Shown piece after piece: positions 28,501-37,052 of a stretch of 64,000 nt of DNA. The translations under genes were made by a program, and so were the position numbers. Origin of the DNA: Vibrio marinisediminis. GTDB lineage: Bacteria > Pseudomonadota > Gammaproteobacteria > Enterobacterales > Vibrionaceae. Position 1 is the stretch's first letter; every line of letters begins with the position of its first letter. The notes below the pieces were generated by a model. It saw only the letters and a list, made by a program, of their open reading frames with translations. It did no database searches and had not been told where the DNA came from. The stretch is from positions 186,001 through 250,000 of the forward strand of contig NZ_JACFYF010000004.1 of the NCBI RefSeq assembly GCF_014050145.1. The letters are read 5' to 3'.

Positions 28501-29174
28501 GTTGGGAGCTCTAAGCGAAAACCTATTTTGGGTACGGTAACCAAAATTGGGTAAGCAAAAGGTTTGTCTAACTGAGTACGAAGCTGGTAGATATGGCTAC
28601 GCAACACATCATTGTTGGGCTCAGATTCATCCCACAATACTTCTGCGATTTCTTGTCGGGTGACTAAATCGGGGGCGCGTTTACTTAACATTTCTAAAAT
28701 GGTGTAGGTCGTCGGGTTCAATGCCAGCAGTTTGTCTTCACGATAGGCTTTACGTGTTTTTTGGTCGATAGTAATGGGACCGACGATGATTTTAGTGGAG
28801 GCTATTTTCCCTCGGTAGCGTTTGATGAGTGCATGCATGCGCGCTTCTAGAATTTCCAGATCAAACGGTTTGGTTAAGTAGTCGTCGGCACCATGATTAA
28901 AACCAGCCAGCATATCTTCTCGGTTATCGAGTGCAGTTAACATCAGTACTGGAGTTGTGTTTCCAGCATCACGTAGCTTGTTGCAGACGGTTAGCCCATC
29001 CATTCTTGGTAGCATTAAATCGAGAATAATGATGTCAAAGTTACCTTCAAGTGCAAGCTGCAGCCCGAGCTCTCCGTTGTCGGCATAATCAAGTTCCATA
29101 TCGAGGCATTCAAAGTAGTCAAATAAAATCCCTGCGACTTCGCGATTATCCTCAACCAATAATATCTTATTCAT
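28497..29174 (-). CDS. OmpR-family response regulator
   Basis: A 225-residue two-component response regulator. The receiver domain (about 1-115) has the acidic pocket LLVEDNRE, phospho-acceptor aspartate in IILDLMLPRMDGL and the KPFDLE lysine. The C-terminal winged helix (about 125-222) has the NNDVLRSHIYQLRTQLD recognition helix. I start at 29174 (MNKILLVEDN); the frame is open upstream to 29282 but that part does not belong to the family. It is divergent from the glycosyltransferase operon, which is a plausible target. Confidence 0.93.
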   Translation of the reverse strand: MNKILLVEDNREVAGILFDYFECLDMELDYADNGELGLQLALEGNFDIIILDLMLPRMDGLTVCNKLRDAGNTTPVLMLTALDNREDMLAGFNHGADDYLTKPFDLEILEARMHALIKRYRGKIASTKIIVGPITIDQKTRKAYREDKLLALNPTTYTILEMLSKRAPDLVTRQEIAEVLWDESEPNNDVLRSHIYQLRTQLDKPFAYPILVTVPKIGFRLELPT

Positions 29175-29358
29175 ATTTCTACCAGTGTTAGCTCGACCGA
29201 GGTGATTCAAGCTGGTTTGTCTATATAAGCAAAAATCGTGTGAAAAAAACGTCAATGACATTCTTTCCACACTGTGAACCATAGAGTAATCGCAACTTAT
29301 TGCAAAGTGTTGTGCTTTGCCTGATCAAATTTCAGATATAGATGAATATGGCGGTTGT

Positions 29359-30363
29359 ATGGATTTAATCTCTATCACTCAAAAACGTTTTGAATCTGCG
29401 ATTACTTTGTCAGTTATCGTTCCTTACTTCAATGAATCACAAGTGCTGCCATCATTGCACTCACGCTTAACTGCCGTTTTAGATTCGCTACCAGAGCGTT
29501 GTGAAATTATCTATGTGGATGATGGTAGCAGTGATGACAGCTTACAGGTTGTTGAAGGGTTTCAATCGAGTAGCAGCATTGTGCGTAGTCTTTCTCTGAG
29601 CCGTAATTTTGGTAAAGAGTCAGCCATGAGTGCAGGGCTTGAATATAGTCGTGGTGAAGCGGTTGTACTTATTGATGCTGATTTGCAAGATCCGCCGGAG
29701 CTTATTGCTCAGATGCTAGAAAAATGGCGAGAAGGGTATGATGTGGTCAACATGCAGCGTAGAGAGCGTCATGGTGAAACGTGGTTTAAGCGCCAGTCTG
29801 CTGCGATTTATTACCGCTTGCTTAATACGTTGGTTAAGTCAGATATTCCAGAAAATGTTGGCGATTTTCGTCTATTGAGTCGCCGAGTTGTCGATCATAT
29901 CAATCGTATGCCTGAACGTAATCGTTACATGAAAGGGATTTTTTCTTGGCCGGGTTTTAAACAGTGCATTTTGCAATTTGATCGGGATGCGCGCTTTAGT
30001 GGTGAGACCAAGTGGAACTACTTTAAGCTTCTCGGTCTGGCGATGGATGGCATCACTTCATTTTCGATTCGCCCCCTGCGTTTGGCGACTATTTTCGGCA
30101 GTGTGATCGCCGCAGGTTCACTGTTTTATGGTTTGTTCATTGTGGCTCAAACTATGTTTTGGGGGAATGCCGTCACGGGTTATCCGTCATTGATGGTGGT
30201 GCAGTTAGCCATTGGTGGAATACAGCTTTTGTGTATTGGCTTGTTGGGCGAATACATAGGCAGAATATTTATTGAAGCGAAACAACGCCCACTCTTTCTG
30301 GTTCAGTCGGTTAAAGAGAAACCTGCGGTTATGATTTTCGACCAAATGGAGAAGCGAGCATGA
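29359..30363 (+). CDS. GtrB/DPM1-type polyprenyl-phosphate glycosyltransferase
   Basis: A GT2-family glycosyltransferase, about 334 residues from ATG 29359; a TTG at 29317 would add 14 residues. The catalytic domain begins with LSVIVPYFNES and has the metal/nucleotide motifs YVDDGSSDDS and DADLQDPPEL. Two C-terminal membrane helices (about 235-260 and 270-295) are typical of GtrB and ArnC-like enzymes, which load a sugar on undecaprenyl phosphate. It overlaps the next gene by 4 bp and leads an operon with an ArnT-like transferase and a GtrA flippase. Confidence 0.9.
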   Translation: MDLISITQKRFESAITLSVIVPYFNESQVLPSLHSRLTAVLDSLPERCEIIYVDDGSSDDSLQVVEGFQSSSSIVRSLSLSRNFGKESAMSAGLEYSRGEAVVLIDADLQDPPELIAQMLEKWREGYDVVNMQRRERHGETWFKRQSAAIYYRLLNTLVKSDIPENVGDFRLLSRRVVDHINRMPERNRYMKGIFSWPGFKQCILQFDRDARFSGETKWNYFKLLGLAMDGITSFSIRPLRLATIFGSVIAAGSLFYGLFIVAQTMFWGNAVTGYPSLMVVQLAIGGIQLLCIGLLGEYIGRIFIEAKQRPLFLVQSVKEKPAVMIFDQMEKRA

Positions 30364-31763
30364 GCATTAACCGTGTCCATTTGTGGGCAATCTTAGGGGC
30401 TGCACTCTTTATTCGGCTGATTTCTCTCGGCGCTTATCCGTTGATGGATACCACCGAAGCAAGATACGGTGAAATGGCTCGTTTGATGACGGAAACAGGC
30501 AACTGGCTTACGCCTCAATTTGATTATGGGGTGCCTTTTTGGGGCAAGCCTCCGTTATTTACTTGGATGAGCGCGAGCGGGATTGAAGCGTTAGGTATTA
30601 ATGAATTCGCAGTGCGGTTGCCCCATTGGATCGCGGGGATTTTGGTCATATCGTTGATGGCGTACTTTGCTCGAAAGCTAGGGTTTAGCGGGTTGATCAC
30701 CTCTGTCGTGCTGGCGACCTGTGGGGTGTTTAGTGTCTCGGCTGGTGCGGTGATGACGGACATGGCGCTGACTTTGGGGTTAACTCTAGCGATGGTTGGT
30801 TTTTATCGTTGCTGGCAAGGTAGCCGAGTGTGGGGGTATGTTGGCTTTTTGGGGTTAGCGATTGGTTTGCTCTCAAAAGGTCCTTTAGTGATTGTTTTAA
30901 TAGCACTTGCTGTGGTGCCTTGGCTGATCATTCAGCATGGCTTTAAGGGCGCATTCATAGCGCTATGGCAACGTTTCCCTCTAGCTTCGGGTACATTGCT
31001 GATGCTGGTAGTTGCGCTGCCTTGGTATGTTTTGGCAGAGAGAGCAACCCCCGGTTTTATTGATTACTTTATTGTTGGAGAGCATTTCAAGCGTTTCTTA
31101 GTCAGTGGTTGGCAGGGGGATCTGTATGGCACTGCTCACGACGAACCAAGGGGGATGATTTGGGGTTTTTGGCTTTATTCGGTTGCACCTTGGTCGATAG
31201 TGTTGCCGTTTTTAGCATGGAAAAATCGAGCTATTTTGCAAAGGGAGTCAGTTAAATGCACCGGCATAGTGAGTTTTTTAGTCTGTTGGCTTTGCTCACC
31301 GCTGATTCTGTTTACCCTGTCAGGCAACATTCTACCGGCGTATGTGTTGCCAGGAGTCCCTGCCATAGGGCTGCTCATTGCGATACTACTCAGTGAAGTT
31401 GAGTATGACCAAAAGTGGTTTAAAGTAACCGCGAGCATAGTGCCGATTTTGTTGGTTGTTACCTTACTCGTTATTCATGTGGCGATTGGAAATAAAAAAA
31501 GTGACAAGGTGATTTTTGATAAAGCAGATCATTCTTTGCCTACGTTCTATGTAGGGAGTCGACCATTTTCGGGGCAATTTTATAGCCAAGGTAAAGCTCA
31601 AAAACTCAACTTGGATAAAGACCAACTAACCATGCCGCGTTTTCAGTTAATTGGTAAAAAGTCCGACGTTGCGCAGATAGTGGAGCAACAAGCTCTGAGC
31701 TGCGTAGTGGAATATACCGCGAAAAGTAAGCGCAGTTTGTATCGTTGCAGCCCAGCATCGTGA
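30360..31763 (+). CDS. ArnT-like membrane glycosyltransferase (GT-C fold)
   Basis: A 467-residue protein with about 11-12 membrane helices. The N-terminal periplasmic loop has the TTEARYGEMARLM motif, the acidic catalytic segment of PMT/ArnT transferases that take a sugar from undecaprenyl phosphate. Nearby are FWGKPPLFTW and AVRLPHW, also family features. It sits between a GtrB-like enzyme and GtrA, with 4-bp overlaps on both sides. The likely job is to add a sugar to lipid A, LPS core or another envelope acceptor; which one is not visible. Confidence 0.9.
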   Translation: MSINRVHLWAILGAALFIRLISLGAYPLMDTTEARYGEMARLMTETGNWLTPQFDYGVPFWGKPPLFTWMSASGIEALGINEFAVRLPHWIAGILVISLMAYFARKLGFSGLITSVVLATCGVFSVSAGAVMTDMALTLGLTLAMVGFYRCWQGSRVWGYVGFLGLAIGLLSKGPLVIVLIALAVVPWLIIQHGFKGAFIALWQRFPLASGTLLMLVVALPWYVLAERATPGFIDYFIVGEHFKRFLVSGWQGDLYGTAHDEPRGMIWGFWLYSVAPWSIVLPFLAWKNRAILQRESVKCTGIVSFLVCWLCSPLILFTLSGNILPAYVLPGVPAIGLLIAILLSEVEYDQKWFKVTASIVPILLVVTLLVIHVAIGNKKSDKVIFDKADHSLPTFYVGSRPFSGQFYSQGKAQKLNLDKDQLTMPRFQLIGKKSDVAQIVEQQALSCVVEYTAKSKRSLYRCSPAS

Positions 31764-32194
31764 GTAGACTGAGCGCACGTCTTAATCAACACCTAAAACT
31801 GGGTAAATTCGCGCTTGTTGGCGCTGTTGGTTTCATGGTTGATGCAGCGGTTTTTACCTTGTGTTTTGCGCTTGGCGAAACGCCACTGCTGTTTGCTAGG
31901 GTGGTGGCTTTTTTTGTTGCAGCAACCGTCACTTGGTTAGGTAATCGTTATTTCACTTTTAAAGAGGTTACGGTTATTCAAAAGCTGCAGAGGGATGCTT
32001 CACCCCGTGAGCAGTGGCTCAAATTTATCGCCAGTGCGTGTGCTTCTGCATTACCGAATTTTTTGGTTTTTAAAGCAGTTCTGTCGGTGTTGGGAACGCG
32101 AGGGGTGAGCCCGTATATTGCGCTGGTTGCGGGTGTTTTGGCGGGAATGGTAAGTAACTACACCTTGAGTAGTCGATGGGTTTTTAAGCCATAG
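31760..32194 (+). CDS. GtrA-family polyprenyl-sugar flippase
   Basis: A 144-residue membrane protein with four hydrophobic helices, of the GtrA family (LGKFALVGAVGFMVDAAVF, TWLGNRYFTF, MVSNYTLSSRWVF). It is thought to flip undecaprenyl-phosphate sugars to the periplasm for the ArnT-like transferase. I prefer the GTG at 31760, whose GTGA overlaps the upstream stop; a TTG at 31745 is also in frame. It completes the glycosylation operon. Confidence 0.9.
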   Translation: MSRLSARLNQHLKLGKFALVGAVGFMVDAAVFTLCFALGETPLLFARVVAFFVAATVTWLGNRYFTFKEVTVIQKLQRDASPREQWLKFIASACASALPNFLVFKAVLSVLGTRGVSPYIALVAGVLAGMVSNYTLSSRWVFKP

Positions 32195-32219
32195 AGCAGC
32201 CAAGAAAGTCATCAAATAA

Positions 32220-32247
32220 AAAAAGCCCAGTGCAATTGTGCGCTGGG
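32220..32247 (-). terminator. Terminator-like hairpin oriented for the minus strand
   Basis: AGCCCAGTGC (32224-32233) and GCGCTGGGCT (32240-32249 region) form a ten-pair stem with one G-U. The flanking A-run lies on the left, so a T-run follows the stem only when the minus strand is transcribed. No annotated minus-strand gene ends here. Confidence 0.6.
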
Positions 32248-32550
32248 CTGATACAAAAAATTTAGGAGTTAATTAGGAAAAAGCAGCGTAAATAAATAGA
32301 CTCTCAGTAAGGAAAAAGTTTGACGGCCTGTAAAACTATCAATGCCCTGTTATCTACATTAATTAAGACCCAGCGATTGCTATTCAGTTCCCCAAAAAAT
32401 AATTTTATTTTTATCCCCATATCTATCAGTTAGTTATATTTCAATTTCGATTCTTTGTGCGATTAGTGTTCGAAAATGTGATGTTAACTGGTTGTTAATG
32501 ATGTTTGCTGGTTGTATATTTCAAACAAGTGTTTAATACGAGTGATTGAA
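32248..32550. other. Intergenic region before the TetR gene
   Basis: About 300 bp, AT-rich. It must hold the tetR-fadE promoter. No open frame is credible. On the minus strand it could encode a short RNA that ends at the 32220 hairpin, but I could not fix a promoter for one. Confidence 0.45.
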
Positions 32551-33177
32551 ATGACCGCTAAGCTTAAGACAAAAGACAAGATTCTTGATGTAGCAGAAGC
32601 GTTGTTTGCCGAGCATGGTTTCAATGATACGTCGCTGCGTACGATTACCAGCAAAGCGGGTGTGAACTTAGCATCAGTGAACTATCACTTCGGTGACAAA
32701 AAGACGTTGGTTCGGGCGGTGTTAGATCGTTACTTAGAGGCATTTATGCCCGCGGTATCGGATGCGCTGATCACTCTTAATCTCAACTCTAATATTTCAA
32801 TGAATCAGGTATTTGAGGCGCTAAGAGCACCTCTAATGTCACTCAACGATGTGCGTCCTAATGGTACAAGTCGTTTCATGCTGTTAATTGGCAGAGGTTA
32901 TACCGATGTTCAGGGGCATCTGCGTTGGTTTATTACCACACGATATCAAGGCACGTTGGCTTTGTTTTGTGAGTCGGTATTAAAAGCCAATCCCGCCCTT
33001 TCTCGTGAAGAGCTGTTTTGGCGTTTGCATTTTACCTTAGGCACTTGCGTATTCACTATGGCGTCAAGCCAAGCGTTAGCAGAAATCGCACGGAATGATT
33101 ATGGCCAGACGGTGGATGCCCAATCTGTTTTGGATCAATTGATCCCATACCTTGCTGCTGGGGTTTCAGCAGAATAA
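32551..33177 (+). CDS. TetR-family regulator upstream of fadE
   Basis: A 208-residue TetR-family repressor. The N-terminal helix-turn-helix spans about residues 8-55 (LRTITSKAGVNLASVNYHFGDKK). The C-terminal ligand domain is all helical. I start at ATG 32551; a TTG at 32512 is in frame but adds an atypical extension. It lies 64 bp upstream of fadE on the same strand, as in the Vibrio cholerae VC1741-VC1740 order I recall, so control of fatty-acid degradation by acyl-CoA is likely. Confidence 0.9.
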   Translation: MTAKLKTKDKILDVAEALFAEHGFNDTSLRTITSKAGVNLASVNYHFGDKKTLVRAVLDRYLEAFMPAVSDALITLNLNSNISMNQVFEALRAPLMSLNDVRPNGTSRFMLLIGRGYTDVQGHLRWFITTRYQGTLALFCESVLKANPALSREELFWRLHFTLGTCVFTMASSQALAEIARNDYGQTVDAQSVLDQLIPYLAAGVSAE

Positions 33178-33241
33178 CTCATTGAACAATAAGAATAGAA
33201 GATCACCGCAAAGGTGAAATCGTGAACAAAAGGAACTGGTT

Positions 33242-35527
33242 ATGAGCTCTCTACGAAGAAAATGGATCAGTGATCCAGCATTTAAAATGTTTAAAAAGGT
33301 ATTACCTCCATTGTCGGATACTGAGAGAGAAGCAATGGAAGCTGGCAGCGTATGGTGGGACGGTGAGTTATTCTCTGGTCACCCAAACTTCGAGACACTG
33401 CACCACTATCCAAAACCGACGTTAACCGCAGAAGAGCAATCTTTTATGGATAACGAGCTCGAGACTTTGCTAGAGATGCTCGATGATCAAACCATCAATA
33501 AGCAGGATCGCGATCTCCCAGAAGATGTGTGGCAATTCTTGCGTAAAGAACGCTTTTTTTCACTGATCATTTCTAAGCAGTTTGGTGGGCGAGAGTTTTC
33601 TGCTTTAGCCAACTCGACCATCGTTTCTCGCATTGCAACACGAAGTATCAGCACAGCAGTTACGGTTATGGTGCCAAACTCATTGGGTCCGGGTGAGCTT
33701 ATCTCTCATTACGGTACTCAAGAGCAAAAAGATTACTGGCTACCTCGCTTAGCTGACGGTACTGACATTCCATGTTTTGCATTAACCGGTCCAGAAGCGG
33801 GTTCGGATGCTGGTGGTATTCCCGATGAAGGTGTGGTGTGCATGGGTGAGCACCAAGGCGAGCAAGTGCTGGGTGTGCGACTTAGCTGGAATAAGCGCTA
33901 CATTACGTTAGCACCAGTTGCCACCGTATTAGGCTTAGCATTTAAACTGAAAGATCCGGATGGATTGATTGGCGATAAAGCAGATATCGGTATTACTTGT
34001 GCGCTTATCCCTTCGGATCATAAAGGGGTTGAGCTTGGTGAGCGCCATGATCCATTAGGTTCTGCGTTTATGAATGGTCCAACCCGTGGTAATGATGTCT
34101 TTATCCCTATGGATTGGCTGATTGGTGGTCAAGATTACGCGGGTAAAGGCTGGCGCATGCTGGTGGAGTGCTTGTCTGCAGGTCGCGGTATTTCTCTACC
34201 TGCATTAGGTACGGCGATAGGTCACCTAACTGCGCGAACGACGGGTGCATACGCCTATGTGCGTAAACAATTCGGTATGTCGATTGGTAAGTTTGAAGGC
34301 GTTGCTGAAGCGCTGGGACGCATTGGTGGCTACACCTACTTACTAGAGGCGACTCGAACGCTGACCACGACCTCGCTTGATTTAGGTGAAACTCCGGGGA
34401 TTGTCACGGCGATCGCCAAATACCACATGACAGAGATGGCGCGTACCATCTTAAATGATTCGATGGATATTCATGCTGGACGCGCAATTCAAGATGGTCC
34501 AATGAATTACTTGGCAAAACACTACCTAGGTATTCCGGTGGCAATTACGGTAGAAGGGGCCAACATATTGACCCGTAACTTGATGATCTTTGGTCAAGGT
34601 GCCACTCGTTGCCACCCGTATGTATTAAAAGAGATGGAAGCTGCGTCAAACCCAGATCAGGATCAAGCAGCAGAAGACTTTGACAAGTTGTTGTTTAAGC
34701 ATATTGGTCATGCAAGCAAAAATAGCTTTGGTGCGTTTGGCGCCGCCTTAACAGGGTCACGCCTAATTAAAGCGAATATGAGTGGGGCGACTCAGCATTA
34801 CTACCAAGATTTGACTCGTATGAGCCGTGCGCTTGCTGTGAGTGCTGATTTTGCCATGCTAACCTTGGGTGGTGACTTGAAGCGCAAAGAGATGATTTCG
34901 GCACGTTTAGGTGATGTATTAGCTTATCTTTATATGGCGTCTGCGGCGTTGAAAAAGTATGAAGATGATGGGCGCCAACAACAAGATCTTGATTATGTGC
35001 ATTATGGTGTTCAGCACTGCTTATATCATGCGGCGCAATCGCTACAACAAGCGTTTACTAACTACCCTTATAAAGGGGTAGGTCGATTGCTAAAAGTGGT
35101 GATATTCCCACTAGGTAATCGTTTCCAACAGCCGAGTGATGATCTAAGCGTCAAGCTAGCAGAAAGCTTGATGACGCCGGGAGCGCACCGAGACCGCTTA
35201 ACGCACTTATGCTATATCGGCAAACGCGCAGATGACAATATTGGGCTAATGGAAAATGCCTTCCTTGCATTGTACGGCGTACAAAGCATTGAGCGTAAGC
35301 TCTACCGAGCCGCAAAAGAAGGTAAGGTTGCTCGTAAAGGTCCTCTAGGTGAGAGGCTTGCACAAGCAAAAGAAGCAGGGGTGCTTACTCAGCAAGAGAT
35401 TGAGCAAGTGCTTGCCGCGGATAAGTTGCGTTATCAAGCGATTCAAGTCGATAACTTTAGCCATGATTTTAGTGAAGTGACGACGGAGAAAACCGTGTGC
35501 AAACCAAAGCTAAATAGCGTGGCTTAA
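33242..35527 (+). CDS. fadE: Acyl-CoA dehydrogenase FadE
   Basis: A 761-residue FAD-dependent acyl-CoA dehydrogenase of the FadE type, the first oxidation step of beta-oxidation. It has the N-terminal helical domain, the FAD-contacting CFALTGPEAGSDAG segment (about 178-191), EGANILTRNLMIFGQG later, and the long C-terminal extension particular to FadE. E. coli FadE is somewhat longer (814 residues), the difference being at the N-terminus. An AAAGGAAC site precedes the ATG. The gene pairs with tetR upstream and has a terminator at 35586. Confidence 0.95.
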   Translation: MSSLRRKWISDPAFKMFKKVLPPLSDTEREAMEAGSVWWDGELFSGHPNFETLHHYPKPTLTAEEQSFMDNELETLLEMLDDQTINKQDRDLPEDVWQFLRKERFFSLIISKQFGGREFSALANSTIVSRIATRSISTAVTVMVPNSLGPGELISHYGTQEQKDYWLPRLADGTDIPCFALTGPEAGSDAGGIPDEGVVCMGEHQGEQVLGVRLSWNKRYITLAPVATVLGLAFKLKDPDGLIGDKADIGITCALIPSDHKGVELGERHDPLGSAFMNGPTRGNDVFIPMDWLIGGQDYAGKGWRMLVECLSAGRGISLPALGTAIGHLTARTTGAYAYVRKQFGMSIGKFEGVAEALGRIGGYTYLLEATRTLTTTSLDLGETPGIVTAIAKYHMTEMARTILNDSMDIHAGRAIQDGPMNYLAKHYLGIPVAITVEGANILTRNLMIFGQGATRCHPYVLKEMEAASNPDQDQAAEDFDKLLFKHIGHASKNSFGAFGAALTGSRLIKANMSGATQHYYQDLTRMSRALAVSADFAMLTLGGDLKRKEMISARLGDVLAYLYMASAALKKYEDDGRQQQDLDYVHYGVQHCLYHAAQSLQQAFTNYPYKGVGRLLKVVIFPLGNRFQQPSDDLSVKLAESLMTPGAHRDRLTHLCYIGKRADDNIGLMENAFLALYGVQSIERKLYRAAKEGKVARKGPLGERLAQAKEAGVLTQQEIEQVLAADKLRYQAIQVDNFSHDFSEVTTEKTVCKPKLNSVA

Positions 35528-35585
35528 GCGTTTTAACTGAAAATCAGGCAATTCTGCGTTTATCGTAGAGAATGTCCTTAAAATT

Positions 35586-35611
35586 AAAGGCACCATGAAC
35601 GGTGCCTTTTT
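35586..35611 (+). terminator. Rho-independent terminator after fadE
   Basis: AAAGGCACC (35586-35594) pairs with GGTGCCTTT (35601-35609) around ATGAAC, with a T-run to 35611. Confidence 0.9.
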
Positions 35612-35740
35612 CATATTTATGGCTGGTTTTTGCTTGAAACAGCTCCAACCACTTGCATTTCTAGGGTGTTTTTTACGAAATTTGATGAGATTTGCCGTTG
35701 AACCTTTTATCCTAGCGATGATTTTTAAAGGAAGTTGAAT

Positions 35741-36943
35741 ATGATCATCAAACCTAGAATTCGTGGATTCATCTGTACCACAACACATCCGGTAGGTTGT
35801 GAAGCAAACGTAAAAGAACAAATTGCTTATACCAAAGCGCAAGGTCCAATCAAAAATGCACCTAAGCGTGTACTCGTTATTGGTTCTTCAAGTGGCTATG
35901 GTTTATCTTCTCGTATCGCGGCAGCATTTGGCGGCGGCGCATCAACGATTGGTGTGTTCTTCGAAAAAGAAGGTACTGAGAAAAAAACAGGTACGGCTGG
36001 TTTCTACAACGCTGCGGCTTTTGACAAGCTAGCTGGCGAAGCAGGTCTGTATGCTAAAAGCCTAAATGGCGATGCTTTCTCTAATGAAGCAAAACAAAAA
36101 GCCATTGATCTTATTAAGCAAGATCTTGGTCAAGTTGACATGGTGGTTTACTCATTGGCATCGCCAGTACGTAAAATGCCAGAAAGCGGCGAATTAATTC
36201 GTTCGGCTTTAAAACCAATTGGTCAAACTTACACTGCAACTGCTGTTGACACGAATAAAGATGTCATCATTGAAGCGAGTGTTGAGCCTGCAACTGAGCA
36301 AGAAATCCAAGACACAATCACTGTCATGGGTGGTGAAGATTGGGAACTGTGGGTTAATGCACTAGCAGAAGCTGGCGTATTGGCTGACGGTTGTAAGACG
36401 GTTGCCTACAGTTACATCGGTACTGAGCTAACATGGCCAATCTACTGGGATGGTGCGTTAGGTAAAGCGAAGATGGACCTAGACCGCGCAGCTTCAGCAC
36501 TGAATGATAAATTAGCAGTGCATGGTGGAACAGCGAATGTTGCGGTATTGAAGTCAGTTGTGACTCAAGCAAGCTCTGCAATTCCTGTTATGCCACTGTA
36601 TATCGCAATGGTGTTTAAGAAAATGCGTGAAGAAGGCGTACACGAAGGGTGTATGGAGCAGATCTTCCGTATGTTCAGCCAACGTCTATATCAAGAAGAT
36701 GGCAGCGCACCAGAAGTGGATGATTACAACCGCCTACGTTTAGACGATTGGGAATTACGTGAAGACATTCAGCAGCATTGTCGTAACCTATGGCCTCAAA
36801 TTACTAGTGAAAATCTAAAAGAACTAACGGATTACGTTGAGTATAAAGAAGAGTTCTTGAAGTTATTTGGTTTTGGTGTTGATGGCGTTGACTACGAAGC
36901 AGAAGCGAACCCTGCAGTTGATGCTGGTTTTATCAATATCTAG
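35741..36943 (+). CDS. fabV: Enoyl-ACP reductase FabV
   Basis: A 400-residue NADH-dependent trans-2-enoyl-ACP (or -CoA) reductase, the last step of fatty-acid elongation; this class tolerates triclosan. The catalytic Tyr235 and Lys244 form the Y-x8-K motif within [11 protein letters not shown]. The cofactor-binding [20 protein letters not shown] loop is near residues 47-66. ATG 35741 has AAGGAAG upstream; the TTG at 35735 is too close. It lies next to fadE, so synthesis and breakdown of fatty acids are neighbours. Confidence 0.96.
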   Translation: MIIKPRIRGFICTTTHPVGCEANVKEQIAYTKAQGPIKNAPKRVLVIGSSSGYGLSSRIAAAFGGGASTIGVFFEKEGTEKKTGTAGFYNAAAFDKLAGEAGLYAKSLNGDAFSNEAKQKAIDLIKQDLGQVDMVVYSLASPVRKMPESGELIRSALKPIGQTYTATAVDTNKDVIIEASVEPATEQEIQDTITVMGGEDWELWVNALAEAGVLADGCKTVAYSYIGTELTWPIYWDGALGKAKMDLDRAASALNDKLAVHGGTANVAVLKSVVTQASSAIPVMPLYIAMVFKKMREEGVHEGCMEQIFRMFSQRLYQEDGSAPEVDDYNRLRLDDWELREDIQQHCRNLWPQITSENLKELTDYVEYKEEFLKLFGFGVDGVDYEAEANPAVDAGFINI

Positions 36944-36977
36944 TTGATAGCTAAACCTAGTTAATAGCTAAATAAAA

Positions 36978-37003
36978 AACCGGAGCTAAGTGCTCCGGTT
37001 TTT
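36978..37003 (+). terminator. Rho-independent terminator after fabV
   Basis: AACCGGAGC (36978-36986) pairs with GCTCCGGTT (36992-37000) around TAAGT, followed by TTTTT. The A-run on the left may let it work in both directions. Confidence 0.9.
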
Positions 37004-37015
37004 GTTTGCGCTCCA

Positions 37016-37040
37016 AAACCACCCTCTAGGAAGGTGGTTT
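37016..37040 (-). terminator. Terminator of the RTX operon
   Basis: AAACCACC (37016-37023) pairs with GGTGGTTT (37033-37040). Read on the minus strand it follows the RTX gene stop by about 13 bp and ends in a short T-run. Confidence 0.7.
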
Positions 37041-37052
37041 ATTACATAGAGC

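Noticed and set aside
29317-29358. TTG-initiated extension of the GtrB-like enzyme
   Set aside because: The family domain begins after ATG 29359; neither start has a strong ribosome site but ATG is preferred.
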